12,830 nt of DNA, taken from the NCBI GenBank assembly GCA_945983015.1, contig CAMFSN010000041.1, forward strand, positions 1 through 12,830. The letters are read 5' to 3'. Each line of letters begins with the position of its first letter. Position 1 is the stretch's first letter. The stretch comes from an uncultured Bacteroidales bacterium (GTDB lineage Bacteria > Bacteroidota > Bacteroidia > Bacteroidales > UBA932). The notes beneath the pieces were generated by a model, which made no database searches, had not been told where the DNA came from, and saw only the letters and a list, made by a program, of their open reading frames with translations. A program made the translations under genes and the position numbers. Positions 1 to 7,197 of this stretch are shown piece after piece.

Positions 1-675
1 CTCCGGAAGGTACTCCGCGCATTTTCTCCTGACATAATCGTCACTTAGCAGCAGATTATCCTTATACGCGCAACGACAGGTTTCGAAAATGGAATAGTTT
101 GCGAGCTCTGCCCTCCCCTGCCTCATCCGCAATTGGATACCTACGTTTAATGCCAATTCCTGCAGTTGCTCGACTATCAGACTTCCCTGCTTTTCCATCA
201 CTTTCCGGCAGCGTCCCCAGTCGTTGTCCGTGACCTGTCCCTTATAGAGGCGCCTCAGACCCTTTCCGCTTGAGGACCAGGGAGACTTCACCATCACGTC
301 TCCATTCTGATTTATAAACTCTGCCAATTCCTCCAGAGTCCTTACTTCCCTTTGCGCCGGAAAGCTGAAATACGGACTTTCGAGCCTTTCCGACAGATAT
401 ATGCCAAGTTTCACAGATTCTCTTCGGTGGGCAAGCCTTCGGATCAAGTCGAGGTATTCGTCACTAGGTAGTTTTTCCTCCGGAACTCCCTGATTCAAAA
501 GCCTGTGCTTGATTACCAGGTCCCATCCCCAGACATTGATATCTTCTTCAGAACCGCCAAAACGCATAATGGAGGCACAATCCTGCGCGAATTTCTGCGA
601 GGATAAATCAGGGCAATAATTCCTGTTCCCATTCGAGAGGCACTGCTCGTGCTCCGGATTAAAGACATTCATCAT
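1..675 (-). CDS. ATP-grasp-like uncharacterised protein, 3' end outside the window
   Basis: An open frame of 225 codons runs without a stop from the ATG at 675 (a second ATG lies at 672) off the left edge, so the C-terminus is missing. The N-terminus carries an NPEHE motif (residues 6-10). Residues 129-143 read VKSPWSSSGKGLRRL, a Lys followed by a Ser/Gly-rich loop like the nucleotide-binding loop of ATP-grasp enzymes. From memory, Bacteroidetes encode a family of roughly 280-300-aa uncharacterised proteins that begin with NPEHD-like motifs and carry this K-x-PWSSSG loop. The visible part fits that family, but its substrate and reaction are unknown. No signal peptide is visible, so it is probably cytoplasmic. 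It is divergent from the ATPase gene at 949 and shows no link to the glucan operon. I am confident it is a real gene and only moderately confident of the ATP-grasp assignment. Confidence 0.72.
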   Translation of the reverse strand, partial: MMNVFNPEHEQCLSNGNRNYCPDLSSQKFAQDCASIMRFGGSEEDINVWGWDLVIKHRLLNQGVPEEKLPSDEYLDLIRRLAHRRESVKLGIYLSERLESPYFSFPAQREVRTLEELAEFINQNGDVMVKSPWSSSGKGLRRLYKGQVTDNDWGRCRKVMEKQGSLIVEQLQELALNVGIQLRMRQGRAELANYSIFETCRCAYKDNLLLSDDYVRRKCAEYLPE

Positions 676-681
676 AGCCTG

Positions 682-689
682 CAAAAATA
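682..689 (-). promoter_or_regulatory. Candidate -7 box for the ATP-grasp-like gene
   Basis: On the minus strand, TATTTTTG matches the Bacteroidetes -7 consensus TAnnTTTG. A TTG triplet lies 18 bases further upstream (708-710), close to the usual spacing for a -33 element. Initiation about 7 bases downstream would fall almost on the ATG at 675, giving a very short or absent leader. The match is short and could be chance. Confidence 0.35.
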
Positions 690-869
690 CTAATTATTAT
701 CGAATCACAATTTTGCTTCCCTCTCTTAAGTAAACGCCTTATTTTCGCTCGCGTTGGCACCCAATCTGACCTTCACAGATATTGCAAAAATGCGAGGCTC
801 CAGGACAATGAAAAACTAAAGATGACGTTATGACTGTAATAATTAGACCGTGGAGGAGCCAGGTTACGG

Positions 870-921
870 ATTATTCAACTTTAAATTATTTAAGGCTGAA
901 TTATTCAACTTTAAATAATTT
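870..921. repeat. Two-copy 22-bp direct repeat, possible operator of the ATPase gene
   Basis: Positions 870-891 and 900-921 match at 21 of 22 bases with a 30-bp period; the first 17 bases, attattcaactttaaat, are identical. Each copy holds a small imperfect palindrome: TTAAAT-T-ATTTAA at 881-893 and TTAAAT-A-ATTTGA at 911-923. The second copy abuts the candidate -7 box at 925-932. Two similar sites about three helical turns apart, next to a promoter, suggest binding by a dimeric regulator. The downstream ATPase has a C-terminal region resembling a winged helix, so it could act on itself, but this is inference. Confidence 0.5.
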
Positions 922-924
922 GAC

Positions 925-932
925 TATATTTG
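925..932 (+). promoter_or_regulatory. Candidate -7 box for the AAA ATPase gene
   Basis: TATATTTG exactly fits the Bacteroidetes -7 consensus TAnnTTTG and lies 16 bases before the ATG at 949. No TTTG sits at the expected -33 position; that stretch is occupied by the direct repeat. Expected initiation near 938-942 leaves a leader of about 10 bases. Confidence 0.45.
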
Positions 933-948
933 TAAAAAACAGATATTG

Positions 949-2079
949 ATGAATCCATTTATTATAACGGGAGAATATATCTCCAGCGAGTATTTTTGTG
1001 ATCGTGAAAGAGAAACGAGCACAATTGAATCTAATGTTGTCAATGGCCGAAACACGGTGCTTATCTCATCAAGGAGGATGGGAAAGACCGGATTGATATC
1101 CCATTTCTTAAGTCAGCCAGGTATCAATGCGAGATACAAGTCATTCCTTATTGATTTGTACTCAACGAATTCCCTTCAGGAAATGGTGATGATGCTGAGC
1201 AGGGAAATCATTAGAAAGAGCAAGACTACCGGGGAGAGGGTTTTGGAGTCTTTCGTGGATGTGGTTAAATCCCTCAGACCAGGTGTGAAGATGGATCCGG
1301 TAACAGGCCAGTTGGTCTTTGACCTATCTTTGGGAGAAATCAGCCATCCGTTAGAGTCTATTGAAGAAATTTTCGAGTATCTTGAGGCTTCACCTCAACC
1401 GTGCATAGTGGCTATTGATGAATTTCAACAGATTGCTGATTATCCGGAAAAGAATACCCTTGCCTTACTTCGGACTTATGTCCAAAGATGCCGGAATACA
1501 TCGTTTATCTTTGCTGGAAGCAAAAGGCGAATGATGGAGAAATTGTTCAATTCTCCATCTGAGCCGTTCTATCAAAGTTGTGTGCCATTGTACCTTGAAG
1601 CCATAGATAAGGATGAGTATTTCAGCTTCGCCGAGAAGCATTTTCATAATGCTGGACGCAGCTTGACGGAGGGATGTTTTGACGAATTGTACAAGACTTT
1701 TGACGGACACACGTGGTATGTTCAGAGAATACTCAATGAAATGTATGCTTCCAATGAGGCAGTGTTGACACCGGTGCAGTACCATGAGGCACTGGACTAT
1801 GTGATAAAACTTGGCGAAAAGGCTTTTGAAGAGCAGTTCAGAACCTATTCGAATTCTCAGAAACAGTTGTTAATTGCCATTGCCAAGGAGGGAAAAGCTG
1901 ATGCTATTACGTCCATGGCTTTTGTCCGCAGACACGCTTTGAAAAGTCCAAGCACTGTACAGAGTTCTGCCAGACAACTATATGATGAGGAGGTCATAAC
2001 CCGGGAAGATAATAGTTACTACATCAGCAATCGCCTGTTCTCGATGTGGATTCGGGAGAATTACTGTGCGATTGTCTGA
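949..2079 (+). CDS. AAA/archaeal-type (ATPase_2-like) P-loop ATPase
   Basis: This 376-aa protein has the architecture of the archaeal-type ATPase family (ATPase_2-like, within STAND/AAA P-loop ATPases). It opens with NPFIITGEYI and a conserved-looking F-x-DRERE patch (residues 16-22). A Walker A loop follows (SSRRMGKTG, residues 40-48, Lys46-Thr47). Walker B is CIVAIDEF (152-159, Asp157-Glu158), and FIFAGSKR (186-193) is a sensor-like strand. The last 80 or so residues are helical and resemble a winged-helix domain. The frame also has a TTG at 946, but I chose the ATG at 949 because it is the stronger start and lies just below a candidate -7 box. Members are often multicopy in Bacteroidetes and their function is unsettled; roles in DNA transactions, stress or mobile-element biology have been suggested. 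It is transcribed alone and ends at a hairpin. No membrane segment or signal peptide is visible. Confidence 0.85.
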   Translation: MNPFIITGEYISSEYFCDRERETSTIESNVVNGRNTVLISSRRMGKTGLISHFLSQPGINARYKSFLIDLYSTNSLQEMVMMLSREIIRKSKTTGERVLESFVDVVKSLRPGVKMDPVTGQLVFDLSLGEISHPLESIEEIFEYLEASPQPCIVAIDEFQQIADYPEKNTLALLRTYVQRCRNTSFIFAGSKRRMMEKLFNSPSEPFYQSCVPLYLEAIDKDEYFSFAEKHFHNAGRSLTEGCFDELYKTFDGHTWYVQRILNEMYASNEAVLTPVQYHEALDYVIKLGEKAFEEQFRTYSNSQKQLLIAIAKEGKADAITSMAFVRRHALKSPSTVQSSARQLYDEEVITREDNSYYISNRLFSMWIRENYCAIV

Positions 2080-2091
2080 GGTCTAGATTTC

Positions 2092-2123
2092 AAAAAAGAG
2101 TCCGGCTTTACACCGGACTCTTT
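2092..2123. terminator. Bidirectional intrinsic terminator between convergent genes
   Basis: A perfect 11-bp inverted repeat, AAAGAGTCCGG (2095-2105) and CCGGACTCTTT (2113-2123), encloses a 7-base loop. On the minus strand the stem is followed by a run of six T (complement of 2092-2097), and on the plus strand it ends in TTT. It lies 12 bases after the ATPase stop and about 100 bases after the stop of the minus-strand lipoprotein gene, so it probably ends both transcription units. Confidence 0.85.
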
Positions 2124-2220
2124 ATCAGTAGAGTGACTCATTTATGTAAAACCTTACAACTTTTAGGGTTCACATCAAAAATCAGCCGCCTTCAATAATT
2201 ATATTACAATAATATATCTA

Positions 2221-4722
2221 CTACGCATTCTGGAAATATACTATAGTAGAAGTGACCGTACCATCTTCATCCTTTGTAATTATCTTGATTGTTCTTCTTA
2301 CACCTGTAGTATTTTCATTCAAGAATACAATCTTGAAATATACTGCAGCACCACCATCTGTCCAAGCCTCCAATTTCACGAAAGACTCAGGATTTGTTGT
2401 AAGAGGATCAGTTCCTGGCACTTGAGTATCTTCCGATGTAATCTCACCAAAACTAAATATCTGTGCGATAAGTGCATTGATTAACTCTTCATTTGCACAG
2501 AGATCCTTCATATCTTGTCCTGGATTATACTTTTTTCCATCAATCGTAATATTCTCTGCTCTATACCATACTCCTGCATCGAGAACCTCCTTGTTAAAGC
2601 CAGTACCCTTAGATCCATTAGCGGCATTATTATAAATATCATAACTGAATGTATGAGATGCAGAACCACTCTCCTCTGTACCTTCGGCCTGATTGATGGT
2701 GGCGGAAGCGAGGGTGCCGCTGCTGGATTTTACAGAGAGGGTGTAGGTAATGCCTCCGTTCTTGTATCTGTTCTCCGGAACGGTGAGGGTGACAGTACCG
2801 TCAGCGGCTACACTTGCGGTGGCGCCATTGTCAGCTGTCACGTCGATGCCGTAAGTTCTAATGGCTGCAGCGACATCTCCCTGAGGCACTCCGTTTACAG
2901 TAAGAGCGAGGGTAGCGGCATTATCGATGGTAGCGCCCGCTGCAGGGACTGTCTCCTTATATACATTAGTCAATGTAGCCTCTACTTTCAGGCCAGCCTT
3001 CTGAGTCACCTTAAGAGCGCGAGGTTCAGGAAGAATGAAATTATCGTCTTCTGGCAACACACATACTACATAAGCAACTCTTTCTTTTCCAGTGTTCTCC
3101 TTAGCAGTCAACATCCAAGTAGCATCAGATATTTTTTCACCATTTCTTGGATATGCACAACTTATCCAATCAATGTCAGTTTCATAATTCTTAGCCAAAT
3201 AATTTGCCTCACTTACACACTTAAAAATTGATCTAGCATATAAACTATTTACATCTTCCCAATCTCGAACAATCGATCCATCATATTGTAACAAACAATA
3301 TCCGGAATTATAATTAGTCAAAGATGAGGATTCAATAGTAATAGCGTCTGAAATTCCTAGATAATATGTTACTGTCTTCTTTGCACCCGCTGCTTTCTGA
3401 GTAAACTTCCAAGTATGAGTATTTGTTTCGCCTATCGCATAACCTTTAACATCAGATAAATGTGCTGTCACATCAACTGAACGTTCCACTGACTCAGAAT
3501 TAGCCTCTGCGGTTAATAACCAATGGCAGTAATCACCACCCTTATTGTATTTAACATTCACCCAAGTCACAGGTTCACCTGTTGAAGAATCAGCATATGT
3601 AAAGGTAATCTTATCATAGAAAGCTTCATTCTCAGCATTGAGTCTATCAAAATAATCAACTCCATTTGTCGAAACCATTGCTTTTAAATAGGCCACATCA
3701 GCATCTATACACCCTTCTGCTGGTATAGTTGAATTCAACAAAGCTCCAGTATACTTTAAATAACCTGTCTCGCCTTCAACTCTGGTTACATTATCCCTAT
3801 CCAAATTCAAATACACATTCTTCACCACATTATTTCCTACTGCCATAGTCTTATCCATAGCATCGAAGGTGTAGATAGCCTTGTCGGTCTCGACGGTGTA
3901 TTTGTATCCATTCAGAGGGGCATCCGCTTTGGTGGCAGGAATAGCCATATAAATACCCTTGCTGTGCTCTGCATCTGTAACTCCTTCCAAAGAGAAAGCG
4001 GCACCCAGAGTAGCCTGAACAAATTTATAAGCTTTCCATCCTCCTTCGTTAGGATTAACTTCGTTAGGATTAACTTCGGTAACAGACTTGTAGGTGCCAG
4101 CACCTCTATCATATCCCACAGTTCCTACCACCTTGTCATTCGATTCGAACTTTACAGAGAGAACTTTCTCATCATTGTACTTGCTGGTATATGGCAATAC
4201 CCTGAGGATAGTTCCGGCCACATCCATCGTGATGGTAGGCTTCACACCCGCTTTAATGGAAACAAGACCTGTACCACTATGCAGGAAGAGATACCTCTTG
4301 TTCATCTCTCCGGCCTCATCCTGAGTGAATACATTGCCGTTATCGGCTCCCAGGGTAAACTCTACTTCAGTAGCATTGGTTGGATGGCATTTGGTTGAAC
4401 AGAACCAACCGGTTCTGTCTGCCGCGATAAGGCTGGCATCGAAAGTAAATTTGGCAGTGTGACCATTATCAAAGATCTGCTCAGAAGTCAATTCTGCTGA
4501 AGTAAACTTGACGCCTCCGTCGTCGGCGAACTTAATCTGATCCCCGACTTCCCAGGTAACACCCTTGGTGTCGGAAAAGCCCTTGGTCTGATCACCCAGG
4601 CTTACGATAACACTTATCTTCTCATTTTTCTGAGATGGAGCAAGTTCGTTCTCTTTCTGACAAGAGCTTGCGAGCGCTGCTATCGACAGTGCAGCAAACA
4701 AAAACATATTATTCTTTTTCAT
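2221..4722 (-). CDS. Modular lipoprotein: fimbrillin-like N-terminus plus BACON-like repeats
   Basis: The start is the ATG at 4722, giving 833 aa. The frame extends 31 codons further upstream, but that part overlaps the 56-aa ORF, whereas the ATG at 4722 begins a clean lipoprotein signal (MKKNNMFLFAALSIAALASSC, lipidated Cys21 expected). Residues 35-310 resemble fimbrillin-like surface proteins, with TKGVTWEVGDQI (52-63) and KNVYLNLDRDN (301-311). Residues about 320-443 and 450-576 look like BACON domains, each with a W-V/I-x-V/C strand, a WLLTA or WMLTA strand and a closing FTQKA or VTQKA. Residues 578-679 are a related Ig-like repeat ending in TINQAEG. Residues 687-833 are a C-terminal domain I do not recognise. 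It probably sits on the outer surface as an adhesin, glycan binder or pilus-like component; no catalytic motif is visible. It is last in the PUL operon, 13 bases after the small ORF. Its base composition is strikingly uneven along the gene. Confidence 0.88.
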   Translation of the reverse strand: MKKNNMFLFAALSIAALASSCQKENELAPSQKNEKISVIVSLGDQTKGFSDTKGVTWEVGDQIKFADDGGVKFTSAELTSEQIFDNGHTAKFTFDASLIAADRTGWFCSTKCHPTNATEVEFTLGADNGNVFTQDEAGEMNKRYLFLHSGTGLVSIKAGVKPTITMDVAGTILRVLPYTSKYNDEKVLSVKFESNDKVVGTVGYDRGAGTYKSVTEVNPNEVNPNEGGWKAYKFVQATLGAAFSLEGVTDAEHSKGIYMAIPATKADAPLNGYKYTVETDKAIYTFDAMDKTMAVGNNVVKNVYLNLDRDNVTRVEGETGYLKYTGALLNSTIPAEGCIDADVAYLKAMVSTNGVDYFDRLNAENEAFYDKITFTYADSSTGEPVTWVNVKYNKGGDYCHWLLTAEANSESVERSVDVTAHLSDVKGYAIGETNTHTWKFTQKAAGAKKTVTYYLGISDAITIESSSLTNYNSGYCLLQYDGSIVRDWEDVNSLYARSIFKCVSEANYLAKNYETDIDWISCAYPRNGEKISDATWMLTAKENTGKERVAYVVCVLPEDDNFILPEPRALKVTQKAGLKVEATLTNVYKETVPAAGATIDNAATLALTVNGVPQGDVAAAIRTYGIDVTADNGATASVAADGTVTLTVPENRYKNGGITYTLSVKSSSGTLASATINQAEGTEESGSASHTFSYDIYNNAANGSKGTGFNKEVLDAGVWYRAENITIDGKKYNPGQDMKDLCANEELINALIAQIFSFGEITSEDTQVPGTDPLTTNPESFVKLEAWTDGGAAVYFKIVFLNENTTGVRRTIKIITKDEDGTVTSTIVYFQNA
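4047..4076 (-). repeat. In-frame 15-bp tandem duplication in the lipoprotein gene
   Basis: The 15-mer cgttaggattaactt occurs twice back to back (4047-4061 and 4062-4076) and continues into a short partial third copy. In the protein it gives EVNPNEVNPNE at residues 216-226. Because the unit is a multiple of three, copy-number change by slippage would keep the frame. Confidence 0.9.
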
Positions 4723-4735
4723 ATCCACACTGTTT

Positions 4736-4906
4736 TTAAATCCAACTATCTTCTTCCTCAATAGTATAATCAAAATCTCCCTGACCTCCCTGTTTATACC
4801 AAGGCTCGGAAGCACAAAGCACAGATTCGAGATGGAGGTCTGTTACCTCCAACTCAGGAGAGACATATCCCTCCCTTTTGTCTTTTTTCATTTTCATAAT
4901 ATTCAT
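4736..4906 (-). CDS. Small 56-aa ORF coupled to the GH128 gene
   Basis: This frame encodes 56 residues and ends in TAA at 4738-4736. It starts at 4906, one base after the GH128 stop (TAA-T-ATG), an arrangement typical of translational coupling. Two more in-frame ATGs at 4897 and 4891 would give 53 and 51 aa, so the exact start is open. The N-terminal part is basic (MKMKKDKREG), then comes YVSPELEVTDLHLESVLCAS (residues 14-33), and the tail is Gly-rich then acidic (DFDYTIEEEDSWI). There is no signal peptide and no membrane segment. From memory, short Bacteroidetes ORFs with a Y-x-x-P-E-x-E-V motif and a following VLCAS-like segment are common next to surface lipoprotein or fimbrillin genes, but I know of no assigned function. 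The gene for the 833-aa lipoprotein begins 13 bases downstream. The frame is well supported by its fit between neighbours; the role is unknown. Confidence 0.68.
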   Translation of the reverse strand: MNIMKMKKDKREGYVSPELEVTDLHLESVLCASEPWYKQGGQGDFDYTIEEEDSWI

Positions 4907-4907
4907 A

Positions 4908-6176
4908 TTAGTTATTAGTTATTCTCAACCAATTCAACTTCACAGGGAAAGCGCTCGTTCCAGTCAAGGAAAGCCTATGTTTTCCCTTACTTAAAGGAAT
5001 TTTAACCGTCATATTAGACCAGGCATAATTCGTATTAGCCAAATCCAAAATTCCCAGAGACTCCCCATCCAAAGAAATTCTGATCGGACTCTCGTAATAG
5101 GAATTGTACCTTAACTCCAAAGTATAAGTTCCATCCGAAGGCAAGTCGATCTGATAATCGAGCACGATGTCCTTTTTAAGGTTCTTAACCTCCAGAATCC
5201 CCTTCTCATCACTGCAGACCGCAACTTGCAGATTTCCACTCGCAAATCTGTAATGCTCAGCCGGAATCACCTGACCTACAGTATAATACAAATCCGGATC
5301 CTGAGTGGAGAGATTAATGTAAACCCTGCCCAGATCAGTTATCCCAAAAGGCTTGGTAGATTGAAGCAGAGAGTTATGGCACTGAGCATCGCCATTGCCG
5401 CGAGGAATAAACCAGGCATAGCGGAAGACATCTGGGTCAGCCTCCAGAAGATTCACAGCCTGAACCATATACTCCATCTGAGCTTCGATAGAAATATTGT
5501 TATTCGCCCAATTGCAGAACTCAGTGAGCCAAATGGGTTTACCATATTTCTTAAACTTATCCAAATAGTTTTTCATAGATGCTGCCGAGCCCATATAACA
5601 ATGGATGGCTATTCCGCTCACATCCTCAAGGCTTACCCCAGGCTGGGCAAAAAACTCATCGAGCCACTTCCAAGGGTCATTGTAATCCGCCAGTGTTCCG
5701 TAGTTCATAGCCGGAGCTATTATCTTCATATTCAGTTCCTTGGCTATGGATACCAGACGAGGCCAGTCCTCCGCTGCCTTCGACGGAACCATATTGGCCT
5801 GATCCGTAAGGTTAGGCTCATTGTAGGCCAACAGATACTCACACTCCGGATGTGCCTGCTTGAAAGAGCGAAGGCTGGATTCCTGCCAATTGGCATTCCA
5901 TATCATAGGGCAATAATCCAGACCGAAGTGCTCAAAATAGCTGAATGCCTCATTCGAGGTGTTCACTGCCCAGTTATAGGACCAACTGATACCAGGGGCA
6001 AGCAAGGTGATGTCATTCTCAGGCAATTGAGAGAAACTGAAACTTACCCCACGCTTAAGACTCTTAGCCTGAAGGCTCTGATAATCAAGCGCAGTCCCAA
6101 TCGTGCCCTCATCCTTATTGCAGGCGGAGAGGGCACAAAGGGAAAGGAGTAAAGTAAAAATGGTATTTACTTTCAT
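4908..6176 (-). CDS. GH128-like beta-1,3-glucanase lipoprotein with CBM6-like domain
   Basis: This 422-aa protein starts with a lipoprotein signal (lipobox LSAC, Cys19), so it is probably anchored to the outer membrane. Residues about 40-290 form an Asl1-like/GH128 glycoside hydrolase core of the (beta/alpha)8 type. LAYNEPN (residues 116-122) places the likely acid/base Glu120, and IWLTEFCNW (215-223) places the likely nucleophile Glu219. Known GH128 members are beta-1,3-glucanases with two such glutamates. Residues about 303-420 look like a carbohydrate-binding beta-sandwich of CBM6/CBM35 type, with YTLELRYNS (351-359) and a closing VKLNWLRI (412-419). Only 4 bases separate its start from the GH16 stop, and the 56-aa ORF follows after one base, so it sits inside one operon. 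I infer that it cuts beta-1,3-glucan at the surface together with GH16. The family call rests on motif reading and is fairly secure; endo or exo action is not visible. Confidence 0.87.
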   Translation of the reverse strand: MKVNTIFTLLLSLCALSACNKDEGTIGTALDYQSLQAKSLKRGVSFSFSQLPENDITLLAPGISWSYNWAVNTSNEAFSYFEHFGLDYCPMIWNANWQESSLRSFKQAHPECEYLLAYNEPNLTDQANMVPSKAAEDWPRLVSIAKELNMKIIAPAMNYGTLADYNDPWKWLDEFFAQPGVSLEDVSGIAIHCYMGSAASMKNYLDKFKKYGKPIWLTEFCNWANNNISIEAQMEYMVQAVNLLEADPDVFRYAWFIPRGNGDAQCHNSLLQSTKPFGITDLGRVYINLSTQDPDLYYTVGQVIPAEHYRFASGNLQVAVCSDEKGILEVKNLKKDIVLDYQIDLPSDGTYTLELRYNSYYESPIRISLDGESLGILDLANTNYAWSNMTVKIPLSKGKHRLSLTGTSAFPVKLNWLRITNN

Positions 6177-6180
6177 ACAA

Positions 6181-7176
6181 TTACTTCTGATATACTTTTA
6201 CGTAATCTACATACATCGAAGCCTCGGCTCCCACAGGAAGGGCAGTGATGGCGGAAGCATTATGAATTCCGGTAAAATTGCCACCTACAGCGAGATTGAA
6301 GAGGAAAAAGAAATCGTGGTGGAAATAGTATCCGGTCCCCCAGTCATCATCCTTAGAAGTAATTCCCATCTCGAAATATGGGGCAGCCCCGGGATTCTTG
6401 TCATAATCCACATACATCTTCAAAAGCGAGGCATCCCAGATTAGGGTATAGAGATGAAATTCACCGTCCTGAAGGCTATAGCTGCAAGTGCTGGCCTTGG
6501 CATAATTAGGATAGGCCCAATTGCCGCCTCCAACATCCTTGTAATAACCCCAGTGGCAGGCTCCGTTAAAATAGCGGTCCTGAGTTCCGGCAGCAATTCC
6601 AGCGGCATTGCCCATTTCCAAAATGTCTATTTCGCCGCAGCGAGGCCAGCCGACCTGATCGAAATCATTACCCATCATCCAGAAAGCCGGCCAGAGGCCG
6701 TTAGCCGTAGAAGGGAGTTTGATAAGAGCCTCCATTTTTCCGTATTTAAAGGCCTTCTTATTCCTGGAGTTCACTCTTCCGGAAGTAAAGGCCTTGTTAG
6801 CATAGGCTTCTCTTTTAGCAGTAAGAATAAGACAATTACGACCACTCTGCTGATCCTTTCCTACAGACACGTTTTCGGCACGGTAGTACTGGAGTTCGTT
6901 GTTACCGCCTCCATCTCCGTTCACCTCTACGTTCCATACGGAAGAATCCAGGGAAGTGCCGTCAAAAAGATCCTCCCAGACCAGCTTATACCCGTCCTTG
7001 ACGGCAGAGGAACCTGCCTGAGAAGGAGTCTTGACTCCGGAATCACCTTGATCCTGGTCCTGATTCTGCGAGGAGTCCTCGGACCCATTCAAATCGATAT
7101 GAATGGAACCGAAGGACTCACAGGCATTGACCATCAATGCTACAGCTATTGCCGCAAATATATTTTTGAACATCAT
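6181..7176 (-). CDS. GH16 laminarinase-like endo-beta-glucanase lipoprotein
   Basis: This 331-aa protein has a lipoprotein signal (lipobox VNAC, Cys19) and a hydrophilic Ser/Gln/Asp-rich linker (residues 30-58, including QNQDQDQGD). A GH16 domain covers about 62-331. GEIDILEMG (181-189) is the GH16 catalytic signature, with nucleophile Glu182, Asp184 and acid/base Glu187. GNNELQYY (91-98) and LWPAFWMMG (161-169) are typical of bacterial laminarinases (GH16_3-like), which cut beta-1,3 or mixed beta-1,3/1,4 glucans. The single uninterrupted ILE form of the motif fits laminarinase or lichenase-like members but does not settle the substrate. Two ATGs are possible (7176, 7173). The gene lies 21 bases after the upstream lipoprotein gene and 4 bases before the GH128-like gene. 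No interruption or missing catalytic residue is seen. Confidence 0.94.
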   Translation of the reverse strand: MMFKNIFAAIAVALMVNACESFGSIHIDLNGSEDSSQNQDQDQGDSGVKTPSQAGSSAVKDGYKLVWEDLFDGTSLDSSVWNVEVNGDGGGNNELQYYRAENVSVGKDQQSGRNCLILTAKREAYANKAFTSGRVNSRNKKAFKYGKMEALIKLPSTANGLWPAFWMMGNDFDQVGWPRCGEIDILEMGNAAGIAAGTQDRYFNGACHWGYYKDVGGGNWAYPNYAKASTCSYSLQDGEFHLYTLIWDASLLKMYVDYDKNPGAAPYFEMGITSKDDDWGTGYYFHHDFFFLFNLAVGGNFTGIHNASAITALPVGAEASMYVDYVKVYQK

Positions 7177-7197
7177 AGCCTGTAGTATTCAGAAAAA

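Noticed and set aside
796..860. Inverted GGCTCC / GGAGCC pair in the divergent intergenic region
   Set aside because: The arms are only 6 bases and 53 bases apart, with no supporting stem, so this is likely chance.
2140..2153. Small TGTAA-AACC-TTACA hairpin after the convergent terminator
   Set aside because: A 5-bp AT-rich stem without a T-run is too weak to call a second terminator.
2515..3231. Plus-strand 238-aa frame opposite the 833-aa lipoprotein gene
   Set aside because: It lies wholly antisense to a gene with a clear signal peptide and domains, its product shows no family motif, and part of its length is explained by the GC-rich block.
4723..4815. 31-codon upstream extension of the 833-aa lipoprotein
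   Set aside because: It overlaps the 56-aa ORF in another frame and would bury the lipoprotein signal peptide inside the protein.
5226..6152. Plus-strand 308-aa frame opposite the GH128-like gene
   Set aside because: It is antisense to a gene with catalytic motifs and a lipobox. Its translation looks like an arbitrary mix with no recognisable domain.
670..7182. Identical 12-mer (CAGGCTATGATG on the minus strand) at the starts of the ATP-grasp-like and GH16 genes
   Set aside because: About five repeated 12-mers are expected by chance in a window of this size, and nothing around the two sites is otherwise similar.
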